From Trichomonas vaginalis G3 (lineage: Eukaryota > Parabasalia > Trichomonadida > Trichomonadidae): 64,000 nucleotides of DNA. Shown piece after piece: positions 21,998-32,832 of the stretch; the stretch's first letter is position 1, and every line of letters begins with the position of its first letter. The notes beneath the pieces are model-generated. The model was not told the origin of the DNA, ran no database searches, and worked only from the letters and a program-made list of their open reading frames with translations. The stretch covers positions 23,901,300 to 23,965,299 of the forward strand of contig NC_067204.1 in assembly GCF_026262505.1 (NCBI RefSeq), read 5' to 3'. The position numbers were made by a program, and so were the translations under genes.

Positions 21998-23401
21998 TTA
22001 GAAGTTTGCTCTAATAAATGAAGTCATTTTCTCAAATGTTTCTTTATCAGGCTCAAACTTCTTTCCGAACACAGACAAAGCGAATGGATAACTGGTGAAC
22101 TCCGAGAAGTTGTGTTCCAAGCCAAGGAGGCATGTATTATCTTTGGGAGGATCGACATATTTAATTTCATTTAATTCTGGCTCCAAAGCTCCCGAAATTG
22201 CAGCAATAAATAGGATATACCATACTCTGTGCAATGTCTGCTCTTTGATCTGTCCTGGATAAAACTCCTGAACTGTTTCTGCGACCTGTAAAATGTAAGA
22301 TCTCATGTCTACGCATTTTTCCTTTGTTGGCTGGGCATCTGCGAAGAAAACTTCGAAGAAACACATTGAGTCATCTAATAGATCGCATAACATGGCTTCA
22401 GGAAGCTCCGGACGCTCTTTAAGACGTAATGATGAATTTGATACAAATAATCTCCAACATTTCACTTGATCGCATAAGCAATTCTCTGCTTTGCCTTTCC
22501 AATCAACAGATGTGAAGCAAGAAAAGATGTATCTACGACAGAAAATGCGTTGTTCTTCAATGAATTGCGCAAATGTGTCGTCTATGCATTTCTTGATCAA
22601 CGGGAAGGTCTGCATAAGTGGGGATGTTGAAAATACGCAGAATTTGTATAACTTTTGGATAAGTTGGCCTTCGAAATCCATATTTGTAAATACATCGATA
22701 ACTTCTTGACAAATTTCTTTGAATTTTGCAGAGGGAATATGTAAATTGCCGTTGCAGGCTTCGACTAGCCAAACAAAGCGATGAGGATCAAATTCTGGTA
22801 ATTGAACAAAATTAACGAGAATTCGCCTGACGAAGTCAAAGTATTCTGGATTATTGCTTTCATATGTGGTGGAAAGTCCACAGGCTCTAACAAAACCTGC
22901 AACACCGTAAAAATTATCGACTAATGATTCTTCATTTGGATTTTTCCAATCGCAAACATTAGACTCCATAAGCGGTTTAACGCCTAGTTCGAACAAAGTA
23001 CTTGGAGTGAAGTAAAGAGAAGCTATTTCTTGATTTTGTTTCATTGTTACACGAATTGTCATTTGTGCTTGTGTATGCATAATGTTCCAAAGTTGTTCTT
23101 TATCCTGGACAACTTCTGATAGTCTTGAAAGCCATTCCTTGAAATCTTCGAAAACATTTACAAGTTCTAGATTTTTAAGAATATTACTAATGGCATTTTG
23201 TTTTAGAGTATCATACTCTTTAGTAAATTCTTCTGGCGCATCATATTTATTGCCTTCATTGAATTTAGTTAATAACTTGAATAAGTAAATAAATTGACCC
23301 CATTGGCTGTTGGTAAGATATTCATCACATTCTTTAACTCTTGTTACACAGTTAGTTGACTTAATATCACCAGATGGGAGTTCTTCTACTTCTAAATTCA
23401 T
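21998..23401 (-). CDS. Helical hypothetical host protein, 467 aa
   Basis: This is a complete open frame from ATG at 23401. The protein is soluble and almost entirely helical by composition, with regularly spaced Leu/Phe/Trp pairs suggestive of an alpha-solenoid (HEAT/ARM-like or VHS-like) fold, and about a dozen scattered Cys. No signal peptide, membrane segment or catalytic motif is visible. Possible roles are scaffolding or trafficking, but I do not recognise a family. It is divergently oriented to the surface protein gene at 23539, with only 137 bp between the start codons, so the two may share a bidirectional promoter region. No clear TCA(C/T)(A/T) initiator was found immediately upstream. 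Confidence 0.75.
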   Translation of the reverse strand: MNLEVEELPSGDIKSTNCVTRVKECDEYLTNSQWGQFIYLFKLLTKFNEGNKYDAPEEFTKEYDTLKQNAISNILKNLELVNVFEDFKEWLSRLSEVVQDKEQLWNIMHTQAQMTIRVTMKQNQEIASLYFTPSTLFELGVKPLMESNVCDWKNPNEESLVDNFYGVAGFVRACGLSTTYESNNPEYFDFVRRILVNFVQLPEFDPHRFVWLVEACNGNLHIPSAKFKEICQEVIDVFTNMDFEGQLIQKLYKFCVFSTSPLMQTFPLIKKCIDDTFAQFIEEQRIFCRRYIFSCFTSVDWKGKAENCLCDQVKCWRLFVSNSSLRLKERPELPEAMLCDLLDDSMCFFEVFFADAQPTKEKCVDMRSYILQVAETVQEFYPGQIKEQTLHRVWYILFIAAISGALEPELNEIKYVDPPKDNTCLLGLEHNFSEFTSYPFALSVFGKKFEPDKETFEKMTSFIRANF

Positions 23402-23538
23402 TTAAAAGTTCTTTTTTTATAATTATTGCTTTTTTTCATTTTTGTAAACTATTGAATCTTCAAAAATAACGAATTATTTTGTAAACAGAGGCTTTACAAA
23501 ATTTACTTTTCAATTTTTTTTGAACATTTTAGAAAAGA

Positions 23539-24831
23539 ATGTTTTTAGAGATTTTTATTAGACAACTATCAATAAAATCAGCTTGGACTGATTACTTTAA
23601 GCAGCTAGATTACATTCCTGTTACAGGAGCTAATACAAGTGCTGTTACAACAACAAATCAAAATGTTTATCTTTATGCAACTACAGTTCAAAAGTTTACC
23701 ACAAAATTTCTTAATGTAAGAGCTACAAGCGATCTAAAATTCTTACTTGAAGAAGTTTCTTTCAATCATAATTTAGGAAATTCACAACCTGGCATGCTTT
23801 TCATCAAAATACCAGATGGTGGCATTGTCATACTTCACAAAGTCATATGCTATAACAATACCATCTCTATTACTGGTGGAAGAGGCTCATTTGCTTTTAT
23901 TCAAGCCGATAACACATCAATTAATTTATATTCATCATTAGATGCAGACAGATACCAAAAGAGTACAGTTGCCAACCTGATGGCAAACACATCTCTCGTA
24001 ATGACCAATACAAATAATACGAGGTCATCTTCATCGATAATTGTCCTATACAGAAAGGATCCAACCAAGATTTCATATTCTAGTTTCGAAAACATGGATA
24101 TTATTTCAGTTAACGCTGTTCTTTGGCTTACTTATACTACAACATCGTATTGTAACTTTATTCACAATACAATCGTTTATCCAACCAGCCAGGATAACGC
24201 AAACATCAGATTAAACAATGATGCCGGGTCTTCGCTCATCTCTTATTGCTGTTTTACGTTAAATGATTGCGATTATGCAGTTTACTCGATAAACCTGCAA
24301 TATACAGTTAGTAGATGCTATGTTGACTATGGTAGATTCCATGGTGCTAAATCTACCGTTGTATTCGATTCAGTTTCGTTAGTTCAATTGAATCTTTTTG
24401 CATCAGGTGCAATTGAGGTATCTATACCATCAACACCTTCACCATCAGCAGCTCCAAACATTTCCACGACTCCTGCCCAGAATTCGACCACAAATCAAGT
24501 GAATCCTTACGAAAAATTTAATAAAATCGTTATAATCGTAACGGCTGTCGTTTCCGTGGTCGTACTCGCCACAGTTATCGTGTGGTTTGTTGTAAAGTGC
24601 GTCAGATTCAGAAGAATGAAGAAACAGTCGACACAAAGATTATTAAAGAGCGACGATGAGAACGATGAGGCCACAAATGAGACAAATGAAACAAGGGATG
24701 TTGTATCAACTAATAGCGCTTGCTTGAAGTCAACTCCAACAAACCAAGCAAACGCAATTTCAACAATTAACCCTGGAGACTTACCTGACTCTGAACACTC
24801 AATAAAAATAGAACAGAGTGACTCAGATTAA
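23539..24831 (+). CDS. Single-pass surface-type protein with Asn/Ser/Thr-rich ectodomain, 430 aa
   Basis: The ectodomain (about residues 20-300) is rich in Asn, Ser, Thr, Tyr and short beta-type repeats, similar in texture to the parallel beta-helix (Pmp-like) surface families of trichomonads. A Ser/Thr/Pro stalk follows at about 300-325. A strong transmembrane helix covers residues 329-354 (IVIIVTAVVSVVVLATVIVW core). It is followed by a basic stop-transfer (KCVRFRRMKK) and a cytosolic tail of about 70 residues rich in Asp, Glu, Asn and Ser. The N-terminus is a poor signal peptide; an in-frame stop lies just upstream of the ATG, so the start is not further upstream. It may be an N-terminally shortened family member. 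Likely location is the plasma membrane, facing the host. Confidence 0.75.
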   Translation: MFLEIFIRQLSIKSAWTDYFKQLDYIPVTGANTSAVTTTNQNVYLYATTVQKFTTKFLNVRATSDLKFLLEEVSFNHNLGNSQPGMLFIKIPDGGIVILHKVICYNNTISITGGRGSFAFIQADNTSINLYSSLDADRYQKSTVANLMANTSLVMTNTNNTRSSSSIIVLYRKDPTKISYSSFENMDIISVNAVLWLTYTTTSYCNFIHNTIVYPTSQDNANIRLNNDAGSSLISYCCFTLNDCDYAVYSINLQYTVSRCYVDYGRFHGAKSTVVFDSVSLVQLNLFASGAIEVSIPSTPSPSAAPNISTTPAQNSTTNQVNPYEKFNKIVIIVTAVVSVVVLATVIVWFVVKCVRFRRMKKQSTQRLLKSDDENDEATNETNETRDVVSTNSACLKSTPTNQANAISTINPGDLPDSEHSIKIEQSDSD

Positions 24832-25206
24832 GTTATATTATACTTATTTATATATTTATTTTTGTTTTATTATTGTAAATAAATTAGAATATTAATTGAA
24901 CTTCTTTTTTATTACGAGATGAACCATACAATATCATTAATATGGATTCTTATTTCAAAAATTTAAATAAAAAGATTGTATTGCAAAATTTATTCAGATT
25001 TTTTTTAACCCCTATTAAGTAAAGATAGAAAATATTTATCATTTATTTGCACTGTAGGCATGAATAATCGGGTAAAAATTATCCATCATAAATTTGAATT
25101 AAAATATATTGATAGTAATTACTTTCTGTCTCAAATTTAGCAAATGTACAAAAGTTATATCATTCTTTTGTGTTTATGGTTAGAAATATTTTAATTTATA
25201 TTGTTT
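24832..25206. other. AT-rich intergenic region
   Basis: Non-coding sequence downstream of the surface protein gene. Nothing further is seen. Confidence 0.6.
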
Positions 25207-25799
25207 TTATAAAAGAACGAATGGAATATAATAAATAAATAGTAGATATGAATGGTGTATTTTACACAAACAACTTGAAGTAGATATTCTTAAATAAGTT
25301 CCGAAAATATCGAAATCAATCGTAGTAATAATATTCTCAAAATCTTTTAAGAAGTTAATTATCTTATAATATAATTGTTGGCGGAATTCAAATAAAACGC
25401 GTCTACTTTGATGACGAAGACCTTTATAAGATGTAATTAATTCATATATTTGTTCGTTGTTTGATCCAACAACTTCAAAATCAGTCACATACGGATTAGA
25501 TATGAAATGCATAACTAATCCGGAATAATTAAAAATCCCGTGGAATCTAAATTCAAAATGAGGATATGTATCACGGGTGAAATAATGTGTCGATGAATCT
25601 CCATCAAAAGCATGATTAATTATTCGTTCAGGATCTGAATTATTGTGAAGACCTGGAATTCCGTCAAAATCAAAGTAATTATTAGAAAATAATGACTGAG
25701 ATTTGAGAACAGTGCTTAAAAATCCATCTCCATTTAAAGGTGGAGAAGTTGATAATGTTTCTAGTACATTAAATCCTGCTTGAAAATCAAATTTCTTTT
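25207..25799 (-). pseudogene. Discoidin (F5/8 type C)-like domain fragment, copy A
   Basis: An open frame without its own upstream ATG runs from about 25799 to 25207. It contains an AFDGDSSTHYF block, typical of F5/8C-type jelly-roll domains (A-x-DG-x-x-x-T-x-W/Y), followed by FEFRFHGIFNYSG and a C-terminal FDIFGTYLR motif. It is a paralogue of 28715-29250. The first Met is well inside the domain and a stop lies just upstream of the open stretch, so this looks like an N-terminally truncated host gene. The predicted role (carbohydrate or protein binding) comes from the fold family only. Confidence 0.55.
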
Positions 25800-25981
25800 A
25801 TTAAAAAAATGGCAATTTCTACTTTCTGACATTCTGTCAATATTCTTTTTTGTCTAATATTACTGAAGGGGTGTATAGCCTATAATGTATTATTAATTAA
25901 TGTCAAATAAGGAAATCCATATGTTTACTCTATGGTACCAAAAAAAAATCTGACACCTTAGGTCATCCTTAAAAAAGAATA

Positions 25982-27587
25982 TTATATTTGTGCACCATGT
26001 GAAATAAGAAGTTCCGCTGTTTCTTTACTATGATTTCTTGCTGCATAATGAAGAGCTGTTTCTCCATCATTATTTTTTTCATTGATATTTATTCCATGTG
26101 AAATAAGAAGTTCCGCTGTTTCTTTGCTATTAAAAATGCTGCTTCATGAAGAGCGGTTTGTCCATCATTATCTTTTTCATTGATATTTATTCCATGTGAA
26201 ATAAGAAGTTCCGCTGTTTCTTTGCTATTAAAAATTGCTGCTTCATGAAGAGCGGTTTCTCCATCATTATCTTTTTCATTGATATTTATTCCATGTGAAA
26301 TAAGAAGTTCCGCTGTTTTTTTACAATCATTTCTTGTTGCATAATGAAGAGCGGTTTGTCCATTATTATCTTTTTCATTGATATTGGCACCATGTGAAAT
26401 AAGAAATTCAGAAATTTCTTTACTATTATTTTCTGTTGTAATATGAAGGGCGGTTTCTCCATCATTATTTTTTTCATTGATATTTATTCCATGTGAAATA
26501 AGAAGTTCCGCTGTTTCTTTGCTATTATTATATACTGCTTTATGAAGAGCGGTTTGTCCATTATTATTTTTTTCATTGATATTTATTCCATGTGAAATAA
26601 GAAGTTCCGCTGTTTCTTTACTATGATTTCTTGCTGTAACATGAAGAGCTGTTTCTCCATCATTATTTTTTTCATTGATATTTGCTCCGTTTGATAGGAA
26701 ATATTCACAAAGAGATGGAATATTAAACATCGCCGAATAAACAAAGCATTTGCCAATATCATTAGTTTGATCGAAATAAACTAAAAATGTTTCAAGATTA
26801 TTATATTTTTCGCAATATCTTAAATTGATCTTTATACTGTATTCATCAAGAATGTAACAAAATCAATGTTGTGTGAAATAATTGCATTTTCCATGCACCA
26901 TCTATCTGGTTTTTGATATTTAAAACATTCACTCATTATCTCTTGATTTCCTCCTAAAAATGATAAGTCGAGACATTCTCGAGTTATTTCTGAGTTAAAT
27001 TTCGTTCTCAATAACTTGAAACAATCAACTGCTCCGTGATAACAACATAATTCAAGTAATGAATATCCTTCGTAATGATGTGGATATAAATCGCTTTTAA
27101 GTTTTTGTTTTTTATCAAATCCTTCTCTTTCAGTGAATGCAATGAATGTTTCTATGTCATTATACGTAATTGCTCTGTGAATTGTATTTTGAGTATGAAT
27201 ATCCAGATTTAGGGATTTAATTTGTTCGAAATTAGCAGATTTGTTTAATTTAATTCCATATTCTTTGTAAAACAGGAAATTTGAAATAAGTTCAACTCTG
27301 TTGATCTCATTGACATGATAATCATCAAATACTAGTTTCACAAGTAATAAATATGATTTAGTATAGCGATTATTATACGGAATGATATTTAAAATGTTTC
27401 GCATAATTGTTTGGGGAGAATATTTCTTTGAATCAATCAAGTTTGTTTTGATCATTTTGTAAATTGAGTTTAATTCTTCTTCTTTTTCCGTTTTTAACTG
27501 ATACAATGCATTATATGAATCGATGTGATAATTATAGATACTTCGCAGTTCGCTGAATTTATTTGGATTAATGTCTTCGTCGGACAT
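25982..27587 (-). pseudogene. Ankyrin-repeat protein (DUF3447 type), frameshifted
   Basis: The N-terminal part (27587 to about 26850, beginning MSDEDINPNKFSELRSIYNY) is the conserved leader of the large trichomonad ankyrin family, with degenerate ankyrin units. The C-terminal part holds seven or eight near-identical 33-residue ankyrin repeats with the core NDGETALH...ETAELLISHG and a short SHGAQI end at 25982. Two frameshifts separate the parts, at about 26850 and about 26136; the second falls where one repeat has one T fewer than its sister repeats. The gene is therefore a pseudogene or carries sequencing errors. Near-identical repeats point to recent repeat expansion or gene conversion. The expected product is a cytosolic protein-interaction scaffold. 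Confidence 0.85.
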
Positions 27588-28714
27588 TAAGGGATCACCA
27601 CCTTAGTTTACAAAAAAATACGTTATTTACACTCTGAGTCTTCTTCTAGAGGTCTTTTTTAGATTTTGAAACAATGAAAAGATAGAACATGATCAATGTA
27701 TGCTATATTTAAGTTTATTCCTAAAAATATCAATTCTATCATAGAGAAAAAGTGCATTTAAGTTCAAAAAATTGAATAGTTGTAAACTAAGACAGTGATC
27801 CCTTAAATAATTTTTAAAAAGGAGACATTTGCAGTTTAACATATTATTATCTTTTAAACTCATTAGATGAAACAAATATTATATTAGACATGTGGAAATC
27901 AATGATCACAAAGATTTCGGAAATAATTTATTAACTTTATTTAAGTTCATATGAATTAAATGATTCAAAAACAATAGAAAAGTCGAAGGAAATAGAATTT
28001 TAATCCATAAAGTAATATTCAGACAAAATTATTCAAGTAATCGGGAAGGAAATCATTACATTTGAGGTTTCAATGAACATGACAAGAATTTTAATGTTGA
28101 CTTACATCAGTTGTGTGAAGATTTAATTATTAAATTTCAAATCAAATCAAATCCTAGTCACAGCTATTAGCGTATGGAATGATTTGGACAATAATAGAAC
28201 TTAGAATTCTGTAAAACAAAAGTGTCAAAAGTGTATCGTAGTATTTAATATCATCATGAACCATTGATGCGATTGAAGAACAAAGTCTTCAAAGACTCTT
28301 TTAAGCAGTCTCTGAAGCCTTGATATATACCTCAGATGAGGAACAAAGACTGCAATCAACATCTGATAGAAAAAGACCTTTAAGTCTTAGTTCCCCATCT
28401 GGGGTCCAAAAACACAACAAATACCTCAGATGTAATACATTTCAAATAATCTTAATCTGATCATCCTCAAACAAATAAACGCTACTCATCAAACATAATA
28501 CGCTGATAATGTGACGCTTTCTAATATGTGTTTAATGTTTAAAACATAAAATTTCGTGACATTTTTCATATTTCATGACTCTTATAGGATAATATATATA
28601 TATATAAGGTCGATGAAAAAATGAGCGTTTTTTAAAAAACGCCGTTTGAGAGGAAAATTGACATAAAAACATAATAAAAGCGACAGGAGCTTGATATATT
28701 TTAAACATACAACT
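27588..28714. other. Intergenic region with degenerate CTCAGATG-type repeats
   Basis: This is AT-rich non-coding sequence. Around 28290-28450 short motifs recur (ACCTCAGATG near 28330 and 28432; AGTCTTTG/CTTCAAAGAC variants), and a TA microsatellite lies at about 28591. No gene is supported. Confidence 0.5.
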
Positions 28715-29250
28715 CTAAATAGATAATCTCAAATAGGTTCCAAAGATATCTAATTCGTACATTGAACCAGAGACATGATTATAACAATCTCTTAAGAAGT
28801 TAACTCTGATTCTATTAAAAATTTTTTGCTGATGGTGTTCAAATAAAATACGTGAACCAATATGCCGGAGATTATGATAAGAAGCAATTGGTTCATATTT
28901 AGTTCCGTTGTTCGATCCAACAACTTCAAAATCTGTAACATATGAATCATGGATAAAATGCATAATTAAACCTGAATAATTAAATATTCCCTTGAAAATA
29001 AATTCAACGTGTGCATTTTCATACGGTGAGAAATAATGAGTCGTTGAAAGTCCATCAAATGCATTTTCTATACGTCTTTCAGGATCTGTATTATTATATC
29101 GTCCTGGAGTTCCTTCAAAATCGAAGTAATCATTAGAATATAGCAATTGTGATTTGAGAACAGTCCTTAAAAATCCATCTCCATTTAAAGACGGAGAAGT
29201 TGTTAATGTTTCTGAGATAGTGAATTTTTGTTGGGGAATAAATTTATGTC
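28715..29250 (-). pseudogene. Discoidin (F5/8 type C)-like domain fragment, copy B
   Basis: The readable frame has an ATG at 29146, but the conserved sequence continues upstream without a further ATG to about 29250, just as in copy A. Shared blocks are NGDGFL, SNDYFDFEG, AFDGLSTTHYF, YVTDFEVVGSNN and LDIFGTYLR. It is a jelly-roll carbohydrate/protein-binding type domain by family. The first part of the protein is missing, so this is probably a truncated duplicate. A translated product from 29146 (143 aa) is possible but would start inside the domain. Confidence 0.55.
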
Positions 29251-29760
29251 ATTTTTTATGATGTGATTTTTTTATTATTTTTGATGATATATACATTGCA
29301 GTTTTATTCTTCATAGATTGAATACTTTTAGGATAGAGGTAATTAACCTTAATAATAGCTAGAGTAATTTACCATACCTTATGCGACAGAATTGAAGGCT
29401 GTGCAACGCTGGCTTATATGCACCCTTAAAATTGTGATACATATCCGATACTGTATGCTTATAGAGTATAAAATGATTATATTTTCCATGAAGGTCGTGA
29501 CTTATTTCTTTAAATAAATAATCATCCTTCTATAAATTTCATATAAATTTTTTCCCGTCTAGACGAAAAACTCAATAGTATAGTGTTATTTTTTGATCTC
29601 TAAAGCAATAAGCAAGATATTGAGATTCAATTAAAGATATGGAGGATTTTTACGGATAAAAATTGTATTATATTAAAATTGTAATATATTGGTGGGAAAA
29701 TTATTAATAATGGATAACATGCGTTAAAAAAACAGTTAAAAAAATATCAGTGACTTTAAA
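29251..29760. other. AT-rich upstream region of the 380-aa gene
   Basis: Non-coding, with many A/T runs. No initiator matching TCA(C/T)(A/T) is found close to the ATG at 29761. Nothing else is seen. Confidence 0.5.
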
Positions 29761-30903
29761 ATGGATTTCTCTGGTGATAATAAATATTTAACAGGTATAA
29801 AACTCACTGGAAGATCTGCTAGAAGACCAACACAAGATGTTTCTCAAGCATTTATGGTAAATACTGTTAGACTTGAGAAAGCTGAATTCAAATATCCACC
29901 TTCAATCCTTGCATCACTTCCACATATTATCAGAAAGCCCGAAAACCTAAAATACAATTATGGTATTCCAGCAACAAGAAATTTGATCGAAGATATGATC
30001 GATTTAACTTATTATCAACCAGACTGTGAACTTGATTTCCTTCTACCTGATGGTTCTGACAAAACAGTTACAGTCAAATCATATACTTCACTTCGTAATG
30101 TCTTAGCATTATTTACAAAAGATTTGCAATATGATGACTTAGATAATTTAGTTCTTGTTCGTTCAATTGGTGAAGGTTTGATATTACGTCTTCCAGCCTG
30201 CAATATGCCAATTGGGTTATTCCATGTCCCCCTTGCAAGATGGACTTTTGAATTTAAATGGGTTCCAAAGTCAATGAACATCAATCCAATGCTTGCAAAT
30301 ATGCTCAATTTATACGTCAACCAACGTGCAAATGAGCCAACTACAATGCCAAAAGAAACAATGGAAACAATTAAAGATTTTACGTCAAAACTCATTAATG
30401 TTTCATCAAATCCTACAGAACAGAACAAGCAGAAGGTACAGGTATTCCTTGATGATATGAATTCAAATCCAAAATACGAATTAATTAATTCTCGCTTTGC
30501 TAAAACTGGTGAAATCAATATTACGTATTTCCAGATTACAAAAGACATGAAAGTCAAGATTTGGAAAGGAGTTAACGAACCAGCGGTTTTCGAATCAAAA
30601 GATCTTGTTATTAAGAGAACAGAGTCTGCTTTTGCAATGTTGTTTGGTGATGATGCTCAATACCCACTTCCTAGAGTTTTCTTCCCTCCATTTTATGAAT
30701 TTGTTAATTTTGCAATGTTCCCGAACTGGGAGTCTGTAAAAGCTCGTGAGTTTGAGTTCGATTCACAACCACGTACAAAGACACCAATTCCTAGAGTTTT
30801 TACTGATTCTCGCGTTAATTTCATTAAACCTGAAAAATTACAGGAAGTTATTCATGATCAGTTAGAGTTTGGCAAGAAATTCGTTACAGCCAAAAATAAA
30901 TAA
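29761..30903 (+). CDS. Conserved-looking hypothetical host protein, 380 aa
   Basis: This is a complete frame with clean host codon use and a stop followed at once by A (TAAA), matching the UAAA poly(A) signal overlapping the stop codon that is typical of trichomonads. The protein is soluble, mixed alpha/beta and basic at the N-terminus (LTGRSARRPTQDVSQAF). It has a ubiquitin-like-looking central part (about residues 90-150, including CELDFLLPDGSDKTVTVKS), a Pro/Phe-rich RVFFPPFYEF block near residue 305 and a KKF-type basic end. No enzyme motif or membrane segment is seen. FERM- or PH-like adaptor folds are possible, but no family is recognised. Confidence 0.8.
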   Translation: MDFSGDNKYLTGIKLTGRSARRPTQDVSQAFMVNTVRLEKAEFKYPPSILASLPHIIRKPENLKYNYGIPATRNLIEDMIDLTYYQPDCELDFLLPDGSDKTVTVKSYTSLRNVLALFTKDLQYDDLDNLVLVRSIGEGLILRLPACNMPIGLFHVPLARWTFEFKWVPKSMNINPMLANMLNLYVNQRANEPTTMPKETMETIKDFTSKLINVSSNPTEQNKQKVQVFLDDMNSNPKYELINSRFAKTGEINITYFQITKDMKVKIWKGVNEPAVFESKDLVIKRTESAFAMLFGDDAQYPLPRVFFPPFYEFVNFAMFPNWESVKAREFEFDSQPRTKTPIPRVFTDSRVNFIKPEKLQEVIHDQLEFGKKFVTAKNK

Positions 30904-31279
30904 AGCATTTTTATTTGATTTTCTTTTGACTAAATTCATATGTTTAATTTTAATTTATATTTTTTAGAAATAATGAAAGGAAAAGGATAAACTAATCATA
31001 GTATAAGACATAATTTATTAACAACAAAAATATAAGAAAAAATAATCAATTTTTTTTATGATAAATATAATTATTTTCTACTTTGAACAATGAGCAATGC
31101 TAATCTATCATGTTTCATGCAAATATAACGCATTTGGTAAAAATCTTAAGATTTTTTCACCAAATATTGTAAAATGAACATCGTCTAAATGGCGAATAAG
31201 CTTTGTATATGTTACATCATTAGAAAATTAAGAAAATTCAACTTATTTCTTATTGATTCCAGGAATTTTAATATTTTGT
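30904..31279. other. AT-rich intergenic region
   Basis: Between convergent genes, with no supported features beyond A/T runs. Confidence 0.5.
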
Positions 31280-31843
31280 TCAGTAATTTTCGATTTCGTT
31301 ATTTTCAATTCGATTTCTAAGATCAAATTTATGTATGATAAGTATTCCCAACTTCCAAACAAGTTGAGAACAAAGAATTATTAATAAATCTATCAAATTT
31401 GATCCCAATTTAATGAGTATAAACTGTACAAATAAGATACTATAAAGGAATTTATCGCTGAAATTAAAATTCTTAATTTTGAAATAAAAATAAGGCTTGT
31501 GATGGGAAATAAAAGTTATAAACATTGGAATAATAATAAAAGATGGACCGTATACTATAGGATAAACAAATTGACGCAGTGTTGCTGCACACGTTGCATT
31601 CCAGATCATCCAGAGTAAAAAACGAATTGATCCAATCATAACCTCTACGCTGGATAATAAAATCATGCACATAATCGAAAATGAAAGTTCTGTTAAGTTG
31701 TCGGTGAATATTGATATTTTATTGAAAAAAGATGACCAGTAAATATACGTTGTTATAACATATCCTGATATATATCCAACTATTATAAATGAAATAACTG
31801 GATATTTGGATATCAAGTTAACAAATAATGATAAAAACTCCAT
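31280..31843 (-). CDS. Multi-span membrane protein, 187 aa
   Basis: This is a complete frame dominated by hydrophobic segments: about residues 12-34, 50-72, 85-110, 133-153 and 155-175. Short charged loops and a charged C-terminal tail (RNRIENNEIENY) follow. No signature of a transporter family is visible, so it is a hypothetical integral membrane protein of unknown location. The sequence is extremely AT-rich and rich in Ile and Phe, so chance hydrophobicity from A/T-rich DNA cannot be ruled out. The length and the absence of stops argue for a real gene. Confidence 0.5.
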   Translation of the reverse strand: MEFLSLFVNLISKYPVISFIIVGYISGYVITTYIYWSSFFNKISIFTDNLTELSFSIMCMILLSSVEVMIGSIRFLLWMIWNATCAATLRQFVYPIVYGPSFIIIPMFITFISHHKPYFYFKIKNFNFSDKFLYSILFVQFILIKLGSNLIDLLIILCSQLVWKLGILIIHKFDLRNRIENNEIENY

Positions 31844-32690
31844 TTTTTCTAAAATTTGTCACCTTTTAGATCAAAAGTTTGAAGATTTTTTGAGCTATCC
31901 ACTTATTTGGAATATCAAGTACATGCGTGAACTAAAAATACATCGTCCTTCCTTTGAGATTGAAATAGATTCTATTTTTCAGATTGTAACTTCAAAATAT
32001 AGATATGCACTGACATTTGTCATTATGTTTCAGTTTCAAATCGAAAGGCTGGCATTTTGAGATTTAGGATAGTATCTCAAAATCCCGGGTCAAAATTGAA
32101 TATTGAGGATTTGGACTTTAGATTTTGAAACAACCATACTTCTAGATGCTGATTCAAACAACATACGCTAAATGGAAAGGTTTAAAAATATGTAAAAAGA
32201 GTTTATGCAATTTAAGGGTGCACCCGTATGTACGTTTATTTGAGAGGAGGAGGATTACCCTCTCAATTTTGAGGGATTCGTTAGTTTATTTTCTCGATGA
32301 ATATGCAATAAAATTTGATTTTTACCTTATCAATATACTTCATATAATATACACATGTTCATGTAAAAACTTTTTTCAAAAATCCTCAGGAATTAAGGGA
32401 TTTTTGAATTTTAAGAATTTTTTTCGAATTTTTTCGAAAAAAAAATATTTTCAGAACAGCCTTAACGGCTAAGATTTAGGAACAATGTTAAGTATCAAAA
32501 AGAAAGGAGGTCTGATATAGACAACATACATCGTTGAAGGTTGAAAAAATCTCTAATATTTGAGCCCAAAATTTCAAATTTTAATTTTTTGAAAAAAGAG
32601 GCCACCCGTATGTACGTTTATTTGAGAGGAGGAGGATTATATTTTTGAAAGGGTGAAACATTATGAATATGTTAATTATATAATAATATG
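31844..32690. other. Intergenic region with a duplicated 37-bp block
   Basis: No gene is supported. A direct repeat starting CACCCGTATGTACGTTTATT occurs at 32221-32257 and again at 32604-32640, each followed by GAGGAGGAGGATTA. Short open frames across it are AT-driven. It forms the left flank of Maverick copy 2. Confidence 0.6.
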
Positions 32691-32696
32691 TATTAT
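32691..32696. repeat. Candidate 6-bp target duplication, left (TATTAT)
   Basis: TATTAT lies directly left of the element and again at 55276-55281 directly right of it. Polintons make 6-bp duplications. The low-complexity flank makes this tentative. Confidence 0.45.
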
Positions 32697-32771
32697 TAAA
32701 AAAAAAAAAAAAAAAAGGTAGTGGGGCCTCCAGGCGCGTTGCGCCCTCTAGCCCTGAAGATGTTTAGTATA
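32697..32771. repeat. Left terminal inverted repeat of Maverick copy 2
   Basis: An A-run, then GGTAGTGGGGCC, then the sequence ending CCCTGAAGATGTTTAGTAT. Its reverse complement matches 55212-55275 over about 55 bp plus the homopolymer, with differences confined mainly to the GC-rich stem (GGCGCGTTGCGCC). Confidence 0.9.
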
Positions 32772-32789
32772 AATGAAGTTTATATTCGG

Positions 32790-32832
32790 AGGGCTTCCAG
32801 GCGCGTTGCGCCCTCTAGCCCTGAAGATGTTT
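32790..32832. repeat. Second, internal copy of the left terminal-repeat core
   Basis: The stretch GGGCTTCCAGGCGCGTTGCG... up to ...CTGAAGATGTTT repeats the core of 32725-32766 in direct orientation, 65 bp further in. It is not duplicated at the right end. Confidence 0.8.

Noticed and set aside
27693-27875. Short frames in the 27.6-28.7 kb region
   Set aside because: Too short, AT-rich, without initiator or homology-like features.
32146-32472. 108-aa plus-strand frame
   Set aside because: AT-driven open frame crossing part of a duplicated non-coding block; no protein features.
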